NCBI GenBank assembly: GCA_016926155.1
Contig: JAFGPC010000135.1
Location: forward strand, 1 to 33,979
DNA length: 33,979 nucleotides
Source: Sedimentisphaerales bacterium
GTDB lineage: Bacteria > Planctomycetota > Phycisphaerae > Sedimentisphaerales > Anaerohalosphaeraceae
Reading direction: 5' to 3'
Part shown: piece after piece, positions 1-8,563 of the stretch
How the letters are laid out: each line of letters starts with the position of its first letter
Numbering within the stretch: the stretch's first letter is position 1
Position numbers and translations under genes: made by a program
The notes under the pieces: generated by a model
Seen by the model: only the letters and a program-made list of their open reading frames with translations
Told to the model about the DNA's origin: nothing
Databases searched by the model: none

Positions 1-2057
1 ACATCGTATTCGCCGTCTTCCAGGCCTTCCAATCGAATGGTTTCATTCTCAAATGTACCGTTGCTGGCCTGTCCGAATTGGCTTCCCTTGTCATATATCC
101 ATATATAAGCTCGACATGGTCCGGCCAGTCCGATTGAATCCAGCATGGTTTCATGCTCCGGGACGAACTCATAACCGGATATATGAAACCAGTCCTGGCC
201 GGTATTTTCAATTTTTACGGTCTGTTGCCCGGCTGAGAGGGGGACACGGATCTGGAAATTGGACGAACCGTTCGTATACGTTGACGCAAAAACCTGACTG
301 TCGTCTACACGTATCCGCAGGCTGTTGGATCCATAATCCGATACCTTTACTACGTGAATGACCAGGAAGCCGGGTGTGTTCATGGTCAATTGAAAACTCG
401 GATTGGAGCTATAGTCAGGTTTCCATTGGCCGTGGAGCCATTGGGAGAGATTCTCTGTACCAGGAAAAGCATTGTCTATAAGTGCAAATTCGGTTTGTGT
501 GGAAACCGCCCGAAAATCAGTCAGTCCCGGTGTGGCCCGGACAGATTGTTCCCCCTGGATAACCTGGGGTGCTATCGTGAGATCGTATGCAGCAAGATCT
601 TCGCCGGCAGCGTACATTGCCAACGGTAAAAAATGATCATATAGATCAAGCTTATGAATATAGGAATCCCACCACCAGAGGTGGCTACTGCTGTTTACAT
701 GAAACGCGGCCCAGATACCGTTATGCAGGACTAACGCATCGTAAATTTGGCTGCGATACGGTTCCGGAAGGTCTTCGGGGTATACTTCAGCCTGGCCAAC
801 ATCACCAACGGAGCCGGCCCCGAATTCCCCCATGATGACAGGTTTGCCGTACTGACTCAAACGTCCGGCAGCGCCCTCAAAAGCCGGAATCACCGATCCG
901 TGATAGTGGTGAAGTTGAACCAAATCGATAGTGGGGAAGATCCAGATGTCCTCGAATCCGGATGCGTCGCTGCTTGTGGTGACAAGGTGATCAAACGAAT
1001 CGATAGCATGAATAAAGTCGGCCATTTCATGATGCCAGTCGACTACAATGGAATGGTCGTTTTTCCAGCCGTCTGTAAACTGCACCTCATTCCACAATTC
1101 CCATGCCAGAATCGCCGGCGAATATCCCCAACGGGCAATGATGTATCGGTATTTGTTACGTGTCATCCTTTTCGCTTCTGTATCGGTAAAGAATTGGGCC
1201 GGATCGGTCAGAAAGCCTCCCGTTGCCTCGTTATAGGGATTACTGCCCCAGTTGGAATCGACGGTGGTACTGAAAGCCCCGTGATATTGAAGAACCAACT
1301 GGATGGCAATTCCGTTTTGTTCGGCCAGTTCAATGACGCGGTCGAGACGCTGAGCAATCTGCATGCTGAATTTTCCGGGGCCGTCAAAATAACCGGTGGA
1401 ATGGTTCCCTGGATATTCCAGAATCACTCCACCCTGTCCGCCGAAAGGACACATCCAGATTCGTGTCCAGTTCTCGCCGACAGAACTCATCTCGGCGAAA
1501 TAATCCCGCCATGTAGCTACGCCGCCTGTGAGCCAGCATACATTATGGCCTATGTTTATGCGGGGAGAACCGTCCTGATAAGCCAGCCGGGTTACATCCC
1601 TTCCGTCAAGGCAAATCTTGCCTTTGGAATCACTATGAATACATCGGAATACCCCGGCAGGAGACAATACGACCGATCCATCAGAATCGTTTACAGAAAT
1701 GGAAAAGGAATAATTTCCAACCAGAGAAGGGGCGAAACGAGCTTTCCACAGCGGTGGTCCGGGGTGAATATATTCTTCCGGATTGGAGCCGGAAACTTCA
1801 TATTCTCTGTAAAAAAAGCAAGGTACTGTCGTATTAGCTCCGTCCGGCTGATGAAAGGTCACTGTGGCATCAATCCAGTCCGGATCAAAAGGATTTTCGT
1901 AGGTTTGCGATAGTTCAAATGTGATTTCAAATTTCTCATACTGTCCGACAGTACCGGTGTTTTGGTCAAGATTATAAATCTCTGCCGGTTGAACCGAGAC
2001 AGATGATAGCCATCCCAGTCCCAAAAGGAGCAGAAGTAGTATCTTTATCTTTCTCAT
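1..2057 (-). CDS. Exported glycoside hydrolase, DUF5060 plus clan GH-A (GH5-like) barrel; 3' end outside window
   Basis: Reading the minus strand from the ATG at 2057 gives an uninterrupted frame of 685 codons that leaves the window at base 1. Residues 1-25 are a signal peptide with a leucine-rich core. Residues about 28-135 resemble DUF5060, the beta-sandwich that precedes many endoglucanase or mannanase-type barrels (YEKFEITFEL, then VGNYSFSI). The barrel follows: NIGHNVCWL, then WELWNEV with E324 as the predicted acid/base, then VIMGEFG with E411 as the predicted nucleophile. A C-terminal beta-sandwich (IWIYDKGS, LEGLEDGEYDV) begins and is cut by the window edge. The protein probably cleaves a beta-glycan outside the cytoplasm; the exact substrate cannot be read. 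The start is supported by the signal peptide, but the ribosome site is weak. It lies downstream of the 2188-4884 gene with a terminator hairpin between them. Confidence 0.88.
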   Translation of the reverse strand, partial: MRKIKILLLLLLGLGWLSSVSVQPAEIYNLDQNTGTVGQYEKFEITFELSQTYENPFDPDWIDATVTFHQPDGANTTVPCFFYREYEVSGSNPEEYIHPGPPLWKARFAPSLVGNYSFSISVNDSDGSVVLSPAGVFRCIHSDSKGKICLDGRDVTRLAYQDGSPRINIGHNVCWLTGGVATWRDYFAEMSSVGENWTRIWMCPFGGQGGVILEYPGNHSTGYFDGPGKFSMQIAQRLDRVIELAEQNGIAIQLVLQYHGAFSTTVDSNWGSNPYNEATGGFLTDPAQFFTDTEAKRMTRNKYRYIIARWGYSPAILAWELWNEVQFTDGWKNDHSIVVDWHHEMADFIHAIDSFDHLVTTSSDASGFEDIWIFPTIDLVQLHHYHGSVIPAFEGAAGRLSQYGKPVIMGEFGAGSVGDVGQAEVYPEDLPEPYRSQIYDALVLHNGIWAAFHVNSSSHLWWWDSYIHKLDLYDHFLPLAMYAAGEDLAAYDLTIAPQVIQGEQSVRATPGLTDFRAVSTQTEFALIDNAFPGTENLSQWLHGQWKPDYSSNPSFQLTMNTPGFLVIHVVKVSDYGSNSLRIRVDDSQVFASTYTNGSSNFQIRVPLSAGQQTVKIENTGQDWFHISGYEFVPEHETMLDSIGLAGPCRAYIWIYDKGSQFGQASNGTFENETIRLEGLEDGEYD

Positions 2058-2095
2058 TCGCAGTAATTCCAATCCCGAGCGATTCCACAGGATGG

Positions 2096-2134
2096 AAAAA
2101 GGTCTGACGGGAGTAATTTCCATCAGACCTTTTT
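2096..2134 (-). terminator. Intrinsic terminator hairpin between the CBM/dockerin gene and the glycoside hydrolase
   Basis: A 15-bp stem (2096-2110 with 2120-2134) has one mismatch and a 9-base loop, and has T-runs on both strands (five T on minus, six on plus). It sits 54 bases after the stop of the minus-strand gene ending at 2188 and only 38 bases before the hydrolase start codon. It should end or reduce transcription of the upstream gene; the hydrolase would then depend on readthrough or its own short promoter. Confidence 0.8.
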
Positions 2135-2187
2135 TCTCAATTGATTCTCATTATTTTAATTTGATTGTTTATTACTCAGATTCATGT

Positions 2188-4884
2188 TTAAGGACAAATT
2201 GTTGGTTCCCCGGTAACAGGGTCGATGCACAGTTTCCAGTGAGCCGCCAAGTCCGCCAGATCGAGCAGTACGTATCCATCTTCTGTCAGCCATGCCCCAG
2301 CCAAAATACGCAGATCTTCGATATCGACATCGCAATCCGTGTCGAGGTCACCGACCAGAGCAAAAAATTCGCAGGGGGGCAAAGCAGTAAACTGCCATGT
2401 TCGACTTTGGAAAACCTCGCCGGGCAGTTCGCTGTCAGTATATTCCACCAGCCAATAATAGGTCGTATTTTCTGCCAGCGTTTCCGTAAGTATTAGGGAC
2501 ATGGAAGTGTCGGCCGTGATCCGGGTCATTCCGTAGTCCGGCAAGAGAGCGTTCGGTTCACTGGTGCCGATGTAGACCTCACTGGCAATGACACTGCTAG
2601 GACTGTTCGGATCGATGCGCCAGCTCAGTTCGGTCAATGTTGCAGGAACCTGGCTCCAGTCTTTGGGATTCGGCTCATAGGCTTGTCTGGGTGCTACGAT
2701 ATCAAAAAATTCAATGTAATCGTACCAGATGCCGCCCCATGAAGTGTCGAATTCGATGGTGTTAAGTCCTTCATTGAGGGTCACATTCTCATATTTGTAA
2801 TCTTCATATAAACCGCTTGTCGGCGGGAACATGGTATCGGGAGCGGATTGTGGTTCACCATTGACACGAATCTTGTCTCCGCGAGCACCTGCGCCATCCA
2901 CGCGATACCGGATGGTCATGTCAAACACACCAGCATAAGGGGCCATCACCTCAAATTCAATGGATCCGCGATCCGTACCGCTCCAGGTTGACCAGACGAT
3001 TCGATTATCACTGGCGTTGTCGTCCATACGGATTTCAGGGGAGGTGTCACCGGCGATAATCGTAGCGTCTTCGGCCTCCAGACGCAGAGAGCGGAAGTAT
3101 TCGACGACGTGAACCTCAATGGTTGCCGATGGAGCGTTACCGGATTCATCGGTAACAGTCAAGGCCAGGTTATACGTTCCAATGACATCGAAAAGAAACG
3201 TGGGATCCAATGCTGTTGGATCGTCACAAATGGATTCGATCGTGATCCCGGCCGGACCTGTTTCGATAGTCCATGCATAACTCAAACCCGGTTTTCCCAA
3301 GTCGGTGACGACCGGCTCCATACGAACGGGCACCGTGCGCTTGGCGGTTTTGGCCATATCGAGTTCGATGACCGGCGCCGGATCTACCGTGGTGAAGGTC
3401 CAGACAAATCCTTTGAACGGCACATCGTTTGTGTCTACCGGAACCAGACTGTCGACCACCCAATAATACGTGTTACCCCATTCCAATGTTACGGGAATGG
3501 AGTTTTCCACCGTACCCGAAGCAACCACGGGAAGGTCATAATCAGGGGCCGCCAGATTCGGTTCGGTGGTGCCAAGATAGACATCACAGAGCACATCCGA
3601 GGCTTGTTCCGGATCAAAGAGGCTGTGTTTTGTCCAGCTTAAGGAGTTGTCGCCAACCAGTACGACCTCATCAATTGCCGGATGGGGATGAGTGGCTGTC
3701 AGATCGTCCATGTCGATTTCGAAATAGTCGTAGGAAATGCCCCCCCAACTTGTTACGATGGAAATTGTGTTGATACCCTTTTCAAGGGTGATGGGTACCA
3801 CTAAATCACCATAAACACCGTCAGTTCCGGGGAACATGGTATCACTGGCGGACACATCGTTAATCTGGATTTTATCCCCTCTTTCACTGGTTCCGCTGAT
3901 CGCATAGTGAACCGTCATTTCATAGTCACCGGCGTCGGGGGCCATTACCTTCCAGAAAAAATAGCCCCGATCCGTTCCACTCCAGTTAGTCCAGATGATT
4001 TTTCCACCACTGGCGGCAGCGTCGTTGCGCCGTTCCGGAGAAGTGTCACCGGCGACGATCGTCCCATCTTCTGCCTGGTAACGTGTACTCGGGAAACGCT
4101 TCACTGCATCGAACTGCCAGATCGGACCTTCATGGAGGATAAATCCTCCCGATCCATCGGGTTCATAGGCATTCACTGTCCAGTAATATCGCTGCCCATC
4201 TGTTAGTTCAACGGTTACCATGTTGGCGACGTCTTCGAACATCGCAACCGGATCGGTCAGTAGGGCATTCGGATCGGTTCCGATATAGACGTCGCAGAGA
4301 ACATCTTCTCCGGTTTCGGGGTAAGCTGTGCTGTGATTCACCCATTTCAGTCGATTGCCTCCGATCAGGACGCCTAACCTGGCTCCGTCGGCAGGATTGG
4401 GATCGGAAGGGGAAAAGTCGACAACGCCTCCTCTGATATTGATGGTATAGTTCCCCGCATCGGCATGAAGCTGAAATCCCAGACGATCAACAGAGGTCGG
4501 ATCCGACAGTGTAACGGTGTAGATGCGGGTTTGTCCCGCCCCCAGCCATGCCCAGTCCTGGGTCCATGCCCAGCCCCCGCTTTGTCCGAATGCGTTGATG
4601 TTAAAGCCGGTGTCGGTCGGATTCTCAAGCTCTACCTCAAACGTATCACCATTAGCCGAAAGGTCGGCACCACCAAAGTCCAGTTGAAGAATTGAGATAC
4701 CGGTACTGTCTGTTTTGGTCACCTCAATACTCAGGCCGGGATCGCCTGCCAGGTCGGTAATCGATGTCACCTGATCGTGCCGGGTTGCCGACAGCCATTG
4801 GGCGTCTGTCAGGACAGTTCCAGCCAGTGTGGCCCCGGAGAAAATACCAAGTGCCAACAGAATGAAAGAAACAGATTTACACAT
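2188..4884 (-). CDS. Exported modular protein: CBM-like, FnIII-like and PKD-like domains with C-terminal dockerin-like module
   Basis: 898 residues. A signal peptide (1-21, ending SGATLA) is followed by a galactose-binding-like region (about 23-155), an FnIII-like domain (160-260), a CBM6/35-like module (268-392), another FnIII-like domain (400-500), a PKD-like domain (503-594), a second CBM6/35-like module (600-730) and a third FnIII-like domain (737-835). The two CBM modules are paralogous: both contain AGDTSPE, SGTDRG, RGDKI and DTMFP. Residues 845-885 are dockerin-like; the first half (DLDTDCDVDIEDLRILAGAWL) has a normal calcium loop, while the second (LLDLADLAAHWKL) lacks most loop ligands. 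No catalytic domain is recognisable, so it is probably a carbohydrate-binding or scaffold protein. Start chosen by the strong ribosome site AAGGAGAGG just before the ATG. Confidence 0.9.
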   Translation of the reverse strand: MCKSVSFILLALGIFSGATLAGTVLTDAQWLSATRHDQVTSITDLAGDPGLSIEVTKTDSTGISILQLDFGGADLSANGDTFEVELENPTDTGFNINAFGQSGGWAWTQDWAWLGAGQTRIYTVTLSDPTSVDRLGFQLHADAGNYTINIRGGVVDFSPSDPNPADGARLGVLIGGNRLKWVNHSTAYPETGEDVLCDVYIGTDPNALLTDPVAMFEDVANMVTVELTDGQRYYWTVNAYEPDGSGGFILHEGPIWQFDAVKRFPSTRYQAEDGTIVAGDTSPERRNDAAASGGKIIWTNWSGTDRGYFFWKVMAPDAGDYEMTVHYAISGTSERGDKIQINDVSASDTMFPGTDGVYGDLVVPITLEKGINTISIVTSWGGISYDYFEIDMDDLTATHPHPAIDEVVLVGDNSLSWTKHSLFDPEQASDVLCDVYLGTTEPNLAAPDYDLPVVASGTVENSIPVTLEWGNTYYWVVDSLVPVDTNDVPFKGFVWTFTTVDPAPVIELDMAKTAKRTVPVRMEPVVTDLGKPGLSYAWTIETGPAGITIESICDDPTALDPTFLFDVIGTYNLALTVTDESGNAPSATIEVHVVEYFRSLRLEAEDATIIAGDTSPEIRMDDNASDNRIVWSTWSGTDRGSIEFEVMAPYAGVFDMTIRYRVDGAGARGDKIRVNGEPQSAPDTMFPPTSGLYEDYKYENVTLNEGLNTIEFDTSWGGIWYDYIEFFDIVAPRQAYEPNPKDWSQVPATLTELSWRIDPNSPSSVIASEVYIGTSEPNALLPDYGMTRITADTSMSLILTETLAENTTYYWLVEYTDSELPGEVFQSRTWQFTALPPCEFFALVGDLDTDCDVDIEDLRILAGAWLTEDGYVLLDLADLAAHWKLCIDPVTGEPTICP

Positions 4885-5287
4885 TTTTTCCTCTCCTTAC
4901 ATATTTGAAGTGATGTATGGTTATTCAAATTCGGTTTGAGCGGAAATAAAATGGAATGAGAACTTCTGGAAGCATATCCCCTTAGAATGCAACTGATCCG
5001 AATCAGCACGACATCCCATCTCAATTGAGGATTTACATTTATCACACCCTTACCTCCAAAAAGCCTTTTTGCTTTATATAAAAGCTTTCATGGCTCCATT
5101 ATCAAACATAATACCTCTCCCGGCATAGAATCGTCAAGAATTTTCCCCATTATTCCAGGGCAGGATCGGAGAGTTGTGAGATGAGAAAAGTCTTGCTGTT
5201 CAAGTGGGATTTTGATACACAAACGACAAATGATCAAGAAATATGACAGATGTGAAACGCGGGTCCGACCAAAGAAAGGAATAGAAT
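4885..5287. other. Divergent intergenic region with AT-rich inverted repeats
   Basis: This gap lies between a minus-strand exported protein and a plus-strand transsulfuration enzyme. It contains two adjacent small inverted repeats: AAAAAG-C-CTTTTT (5058-5070) and GCTTT-ATATA-AAAGC (5071-5085). A weak minus-strand promoter guess is TTGATA (5100-5105) with TATATA (5075-5080), but the 19-base spacer is long. No convincing gene is visible. Confidence 0.4.
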
Positions 5288-6499
5288 ATGGCAAAAACGT
5301 CCCCGAAACGGCGTAAAACCGACAAACCAAAGGCCTCCATGGCGACCCGGGCCATCCATGCCGGAGAAGACCGCCGCAAGTTTGCCGATTCGCTGACCAC
5401 GCCGATTATCCAGACCTCGACGTTTACCTTCAAGAACAGCAAGGAAATCGAGGACTATACCCGATCGGGCAAGGGACATTATGAATACGGCCGCTATGGC
5501 AACCCGACCGCTACTATCGCCGAGCAGCGTCTGGCCGACTTGGAAGGGGCCGAAGATTGCGTGGTCTTCTCATCCGGAATGAGTGCTATTACGACAACGA
5601 TCTTGTCCCTGGTGCAGAGCGGCGACCATATTGTGATTACCGACGACAGCTATAAAAAGACCCTGGAGTTCTGCCGATCGTACCTGAAACAGTTTTCGAT
5701 CGCATGCACGATTGTCGGTTTCGGTGACTATGATGCCTTGGAAAAGGCGATCCGACCCAACACGCGGTTTATCTTTTCCGAATCGCCGACCAATCCTTAC
5801 CTAAATATCTTCGACCTGTTCAAAATCAGCAAGATCGCCGAGCGGCACGGAGTACTGACGTTGATCGACAGCACCTTTGCGACGCCGTACAACCAGCGGC
5901 CGCTGGAGTTCGGGATGGACCTTGTTTTACAAAGCTGCACAAAATATCTGGCTGGACATAATGACATTCTTGCCGGTGCGGTACTGGGGCGATTTGACCT
6001 GGTCGACAAGATCCGCAACCTGCACAAATCCATGGGCGGCACGATCGATCCACACTGCTGCTATCTACTGTTGCGGGGCTTGAAGACTTTCGCTATCCGG
6101 GTGGCTCAACAGAACGAGACGGCCCTGGCGGTAGCACGGCACCTGGAGGGACATCCGAAGATCAAGCAGGTGTATTATCCATTCCTGGAGAGCCATCCGC
6201 ATTACAAGGTTGCGACCGAGCAGATGGCCGGCGGCGGGGGCGTGGTGACCTTTACAACCAAGGGTACACTCACGGGGGCCAAGCGGTTTCTCGATGCGCT
6301 TAAGCTGTGCTACATCGGGCCGAGCCTGGGAGGTGTTGAGACATTGATTACGCACCCGGCGCTGGTCAGCTATTATAACTACTCGCGTAAGGAACGCTAT
6401 GATTTAGGAATCACCGATACATTGTTCCGCCTGGCCGTCGGACTGGAGGATGTGGAGGATATCATCGCCGACCTGGAGCGGGGTTTGAAGCAGTTATAA
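5288..6499 (+). CDS. Cystathionine gamma-synthase-like PLP enzyme (transsulfuration family)
   Basis: 403 residues, normal length for the Cys/Met metabolism PLP-dependent family. Visible family motifs are YGRYGNPT (residues 68-75, phosphate and active-site contacts), SSGMSA, LIDSTFATP (Asp194, pyridine nitrogen ligand) and SCTKYLAGHND with Lys219 as the PLP Schiff-base lysine. From memory the C-terminal half resembles plant cystathionine gamma-synthase more than enterobacterial MetB (HNDILAG, RGLKT, GPSLGGVETL). The likely reaction joins an activated homoserine with cysteine to give cystathionine for methionine synthesis; direct sulfhydrylation or a lyase role cannot be excluded from sequence. 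The first 17 residues are Lys/Arg-rich and look like an extra N-terminal tail. Ribosome site AAAGGA precedes the ATG. Confidence 0.9.
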   Translation: MAKTSPKRRKTDKPKASMATRAIHAGEDRRKFADSLTTPIIQTSTFTFKNSKEIEDYTRSGKGHYEYGRYGNPTATIAEQRLADLEGAEDCVVFSSGMSAITTTILSLVQSGDHIVITDDSYKKTLEFCRSYLKQFSIACTIVGFGDYDALEKAIRPNTRFIFSESPTNPYLNIFDLFKISKIAERHGVLTLIDSTFATPYNQRPLEFGMDLVLQSCTKYLAGHNDILAGAVLGRFDLVDKIRNLHKSMGGTIDPHCCYLLLRGLKTFAIRVAQQNETALAVARHLEGHPKIKQVYYPFLESHPHYKVATEQMAGGGGVVTFTTKGTLTGAKRFLDALKLCYIGPSLGGVETLITHPALVSYYNYSRKERYDLGITDTLFRLAVGLEDVEDIIADLERGLKQL

Positions 6500-6745
6500 C
6501 AGGGAATCAATGCTTGACTTTTTTCTCACGGTTTGGCTGATTGGCACATCGGATCCTGGATAATACCGGCGCTATTCTATGTGAAGCATAATGGTTTTAA
6601 ATCACCTTATGAATCAGAATCTTTCCGGATACAAGGAGTAAAGGAATTGATCTGGCCTCGAATTGTCGGTTTGTTGACAGTACACTAGAAAGTAATACAT
6701 GTACGAAAGCGATTTTTACATTGAGTGTATAGGAACAAAGACGTT
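6500..6745. promoter_or_regulatory. Intergenic region with possible promoter for the TIM-barrel gene
   Basis: A perfect TTGACA is at 6674-6679, followed 16 bases later by TACATG, a poor -10. The palindrome TACATGTA overlaps that -10 position. I see no terminator for the upstream gene and no additional gene. Confidence 0.3.
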
Positions 6746-7783
6746 ATGGAACAGCATATAAATCGTCGAGGTTTTTTGAGCGGCTCAGTGGTGGCCGGAG
6801 CATCCATTGCAGGATTTCTGAGCCAGGAGGAAAAGATCCTGCTGGCGGCTCAGGCGAATCCGGAAAAGACAACAAGCCAAAAACCTCTTGCGGCGGAACT
6901 GCCGATGGCCGAGATCGGGGGGATTCTATTCAGCCGACTGATCGCCGGAGGCAATCTGCTGAACGGCTGGTGCCATCAGCGGGATCTGTTGTATGTCTCG
7001 GAACTGGCGCAGGCTTATCTCACCAGAGAAAAGAAATACGAGACGCTGGCTCTCATGGAGCGGATGGGCATCAACGCCATCGGGATCGACATGATCCAAC
7101 TCGAGACCGTCAAGCGGTACAATATCGAATATGCCGGCATGTTGCGAACGGTGGTCAGTGTGCGCCAGGAGTGGAGCAAGTGGAATGAGCCGGATCTGGC
7201 GGACCTGAAAACAGAGATCGACAAGGTAGCCGATCAGGGGCCGGATATCCTGTATGTCCATGGAGGCTATTGTGATCGGCTGGTCGAGCGGGGCAAGCCC
7301 GAGTATATAGAACTGATCGGCGAGACCATCGAGTATATTCGCAAGAAGGGATTCGCTGCAGGGTTGGGCAGTCATTCGCTGCATGTACCGATGGAATGCG
7401 ATAAGATGCGAATCGAGCCGGACTTCTATTTCAAGACGATGCATCATGACAGGTACTGGTCGGCGACACCCAAGGAACATCGCAAACCCTTCTGTGTGGA
7501 CGGCCCCAGTCATCTGGATCATAACGAGTTTCACGACAATATTTTCTGTCTCGATGCCGATACGACGGCAGCTTACATGCGAAAGAAAAAACAACCTTGG
7601 ATTGGTTTTAAAGTACTTGCCGCCGGGGCGATTCATCCATACTCTGCATTTCAATTTGCTTTCGAGAATGGATGCGATTTTATCTGTACAGGCATGTTTG
7701 ACTTCCATGTCGAACAGAATGTCGGAATTGCCTGCAAGGTTATTCAATCAACTCAGGATCGTATGCGACCCTGGTGCGCATAG
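6746..7783 (+). CDS. Tat-exported TIM-barrel-type protein of unknown function
   Basis: 345 residues from the ATG at 6746. An in-frame GTG lies 21 bases upstream, but the ATG puts the twin-arginine motif NRRGFLSGS at residues 6-14 and follows AGGAAC, so it is preferred. After the Tat signal (to about residue 38) comes a single soluble domain with alternating strands and helices typical of an aldolase-type barrel: GINAIGIDMIQ, ILYVHGGYCD, FAAGLGSHSLHVP, WIGFKVLAAGAIHP and FENGCDFICTGMFDFH. His and Asp residues near strand ends could form a metal or substrate site. The C-terminus (RMRPWCA) matches a style common in planctomycete Tat proteins, from memory. It is likely exported folded, perhaps with a cofactor. 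The substrate is not readable. Confidence 0.75.
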   Translation: MEQHINRRGFLSGSVVAGASIAGFLSQEEKILLAAQANPEKTTSQKPLAAELPMAEIGGILFSRLIAGGNLLNGWCHQRDLLYVSELAQAYLTREKKYETLALMERMGINAIGIDMIQLETVKRYNIEYAGMLRTVVSVRQEWSKWNEPDLADLKTEIDKVADQGPDILYVHGGYCDRLVERGKPEYIELIGETIEYIRKKGFAAGLGSHSLHVPMECDKMRIEPDFYFKTMHHDRYWSATPKEHRKPFCVDGPSHLDHNEFHDNIFCLDADTTAAYMRKKKQPWIGFKVLAAGAIHPYSAFQFAFENGCDFICTGMFDFHVEQNVGIACKVIQSTQDRMRPWCA

Positions 7784-7830
7784 GTCTTCTCGATAACCAG
7801 GCCAAAATCGCAGGTTCTCATGTCGTTCAT
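7753..7830 (-). CDS. Possible 25-codon antisense ORF with a strong ribosome site
   Basis: On the minus strand GGAGG followed by TTATC and ATG opens a frame of 25 codons (begins MNDMRTCDFG) that ends inside the 3' end of the TIM-barrel gene. Apart from the Shine-Dalgarno match there is nothing to show it is translated. It may be a remnant of a gene's 5' end or chance. Confidence 0.2.
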   Translation of the reverse strand: MNDMRTCDFGLVIEKTYAHQGRIRS

Positions 7831-7901
7831 GATAACCTCCATTTTTGCGCAGAATATCAAGATTACCAGGCTTGTCATGATTATCATACCACAACTAAGA
7901 C

Positions 7902-7942
7902 GGGAAATTCCCTTGTCGTCAGGGGTTGGACGGTGGTATAGT
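7902..7942 (+). promoter_or_regulatory. Promoter with extended -10 and adjacent GGGAA-A-TTCCC palindrome
   Basis: TTGTCG (7913-7918), an 18-base spacer and TGG-TATAGT (7934-7942) form a sigma-70-like extended -10 promoter for the split YeeE genes. An 11-base palindrome (GGGAAATTCCC, 7902-7912) directly abuts the -35, which is a typical activator or repressor position. Confidence 0.55.
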
Positions 7943-8011
7943 GGTTCTCATATTCGTCCGGAAAGTGGAAACCGGACACGGCGAGGCTCACCCTGATCGG
8001 GAGGGAAACAG

Positions 8012-8551
8012 ATGGATGATTTGACGGTACGTAAAGCACTGCTGCCCTGGTGGTTGGCTGGATTGCTTCTGGGATTGGTACAAGTCGTGGCGGTGGGGAT
8101 TAACAAACCGCTGGGCGTTTCGACACAATTTGTTATTGTCGAAGGCGTCATTGCAAAGCAGGTCATGCCGGACTATGTCAAGGAACATGGTCTGCTTAAG
8201 AATGAAAAATACCAGAAGCTCGGCGGGGGATTCTGGCTGGATGTCGGCCTGATCGCCGGGGCGTTTGCGGCGTCGGTTGTAACGCTCCGATGGCGACCAA
8301 GGGCCACGACGGTCTGGTGGCAGGCTAACCGTGGCCGGGCCGATTATCTCGGCCGGTTTGTGTTTGGATTCATCGGAGGTTTTCTCATCCTGATGGGAGC
8401 TCGCTTCGCCCACGGCTGCACCAGCGGGCAGTTTGCCAGCGGTTGGGCGCAATTGTCGCTGTCTGTGGTGCCGTTTACGATCATGCTTTTCGGTGCCGGT
8501 ATGTTAACCGCTTGGCTGGTGTTTCCAAGAACCCCTGAGATTCAGCGATAA
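8012..8551 (+). CDS. YeeE/YedE-family transporter, N-terminal half-protein
   Basis: 179 residues, hydrophobic, with about four to five membrane helices. The hallmark is GARFAHGCTSGQFASG, with Cys136 in the GCTSG motif used by YeeE/YedE (TsuA-type) thiosulfate permeases to relay the sulfur substrate. Full-length members have about 330-400 residues and two pseudo-symmetric halves; here each half is a separate gene. A ribosome site GGGAGG lies about eight bases before the ATG. Its partner starts 12 bases after its stop codon, so the two are very likely cotranscribed and assemble into one transporter. Substrate (thiosulfate or another sulfur compound) is inferred from the family. Confidence 0.85.
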   Translation: MDDLTVRKALLPWWLAGLLLGLVQVVAVGINKPLGVSTQFVIVEGVIAKQVMPDYVKEHGLLKNEKYQKLGGGFWLDVGLIAGAFAASVVTLRWRPRATTVWWQANRGRADYLGRFVFGFIGGFLILMGARFAHGCTSGQFASGWAQLSLSVVPFTIMLFGAGMLTAWLVFPRTPEIQR

Positions 8552-8563
8552 GGAGGGACAACA

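Noticed and set aside
747-1913. Long plus-strand ORF of 388 codons
   Set aside because: It is antisense to the glycoside hydrolase, whose minus-strand frame has a signal peptide, DUF5060 and clan GH-A motifs.
4809-5045. Minus-strand 78-codon ORF beginning GTG after GGAGG
   Set aside because: It overlaps the start of the 898-residue gene in another frame and its sequence has no protein-like features; the ribosome-site match is probably chance.
6926-7747. Minus-strand ORF of 273 codons
   Set aside because: Shadow of the Tat/TIM-barrel gene; no motif or good start.
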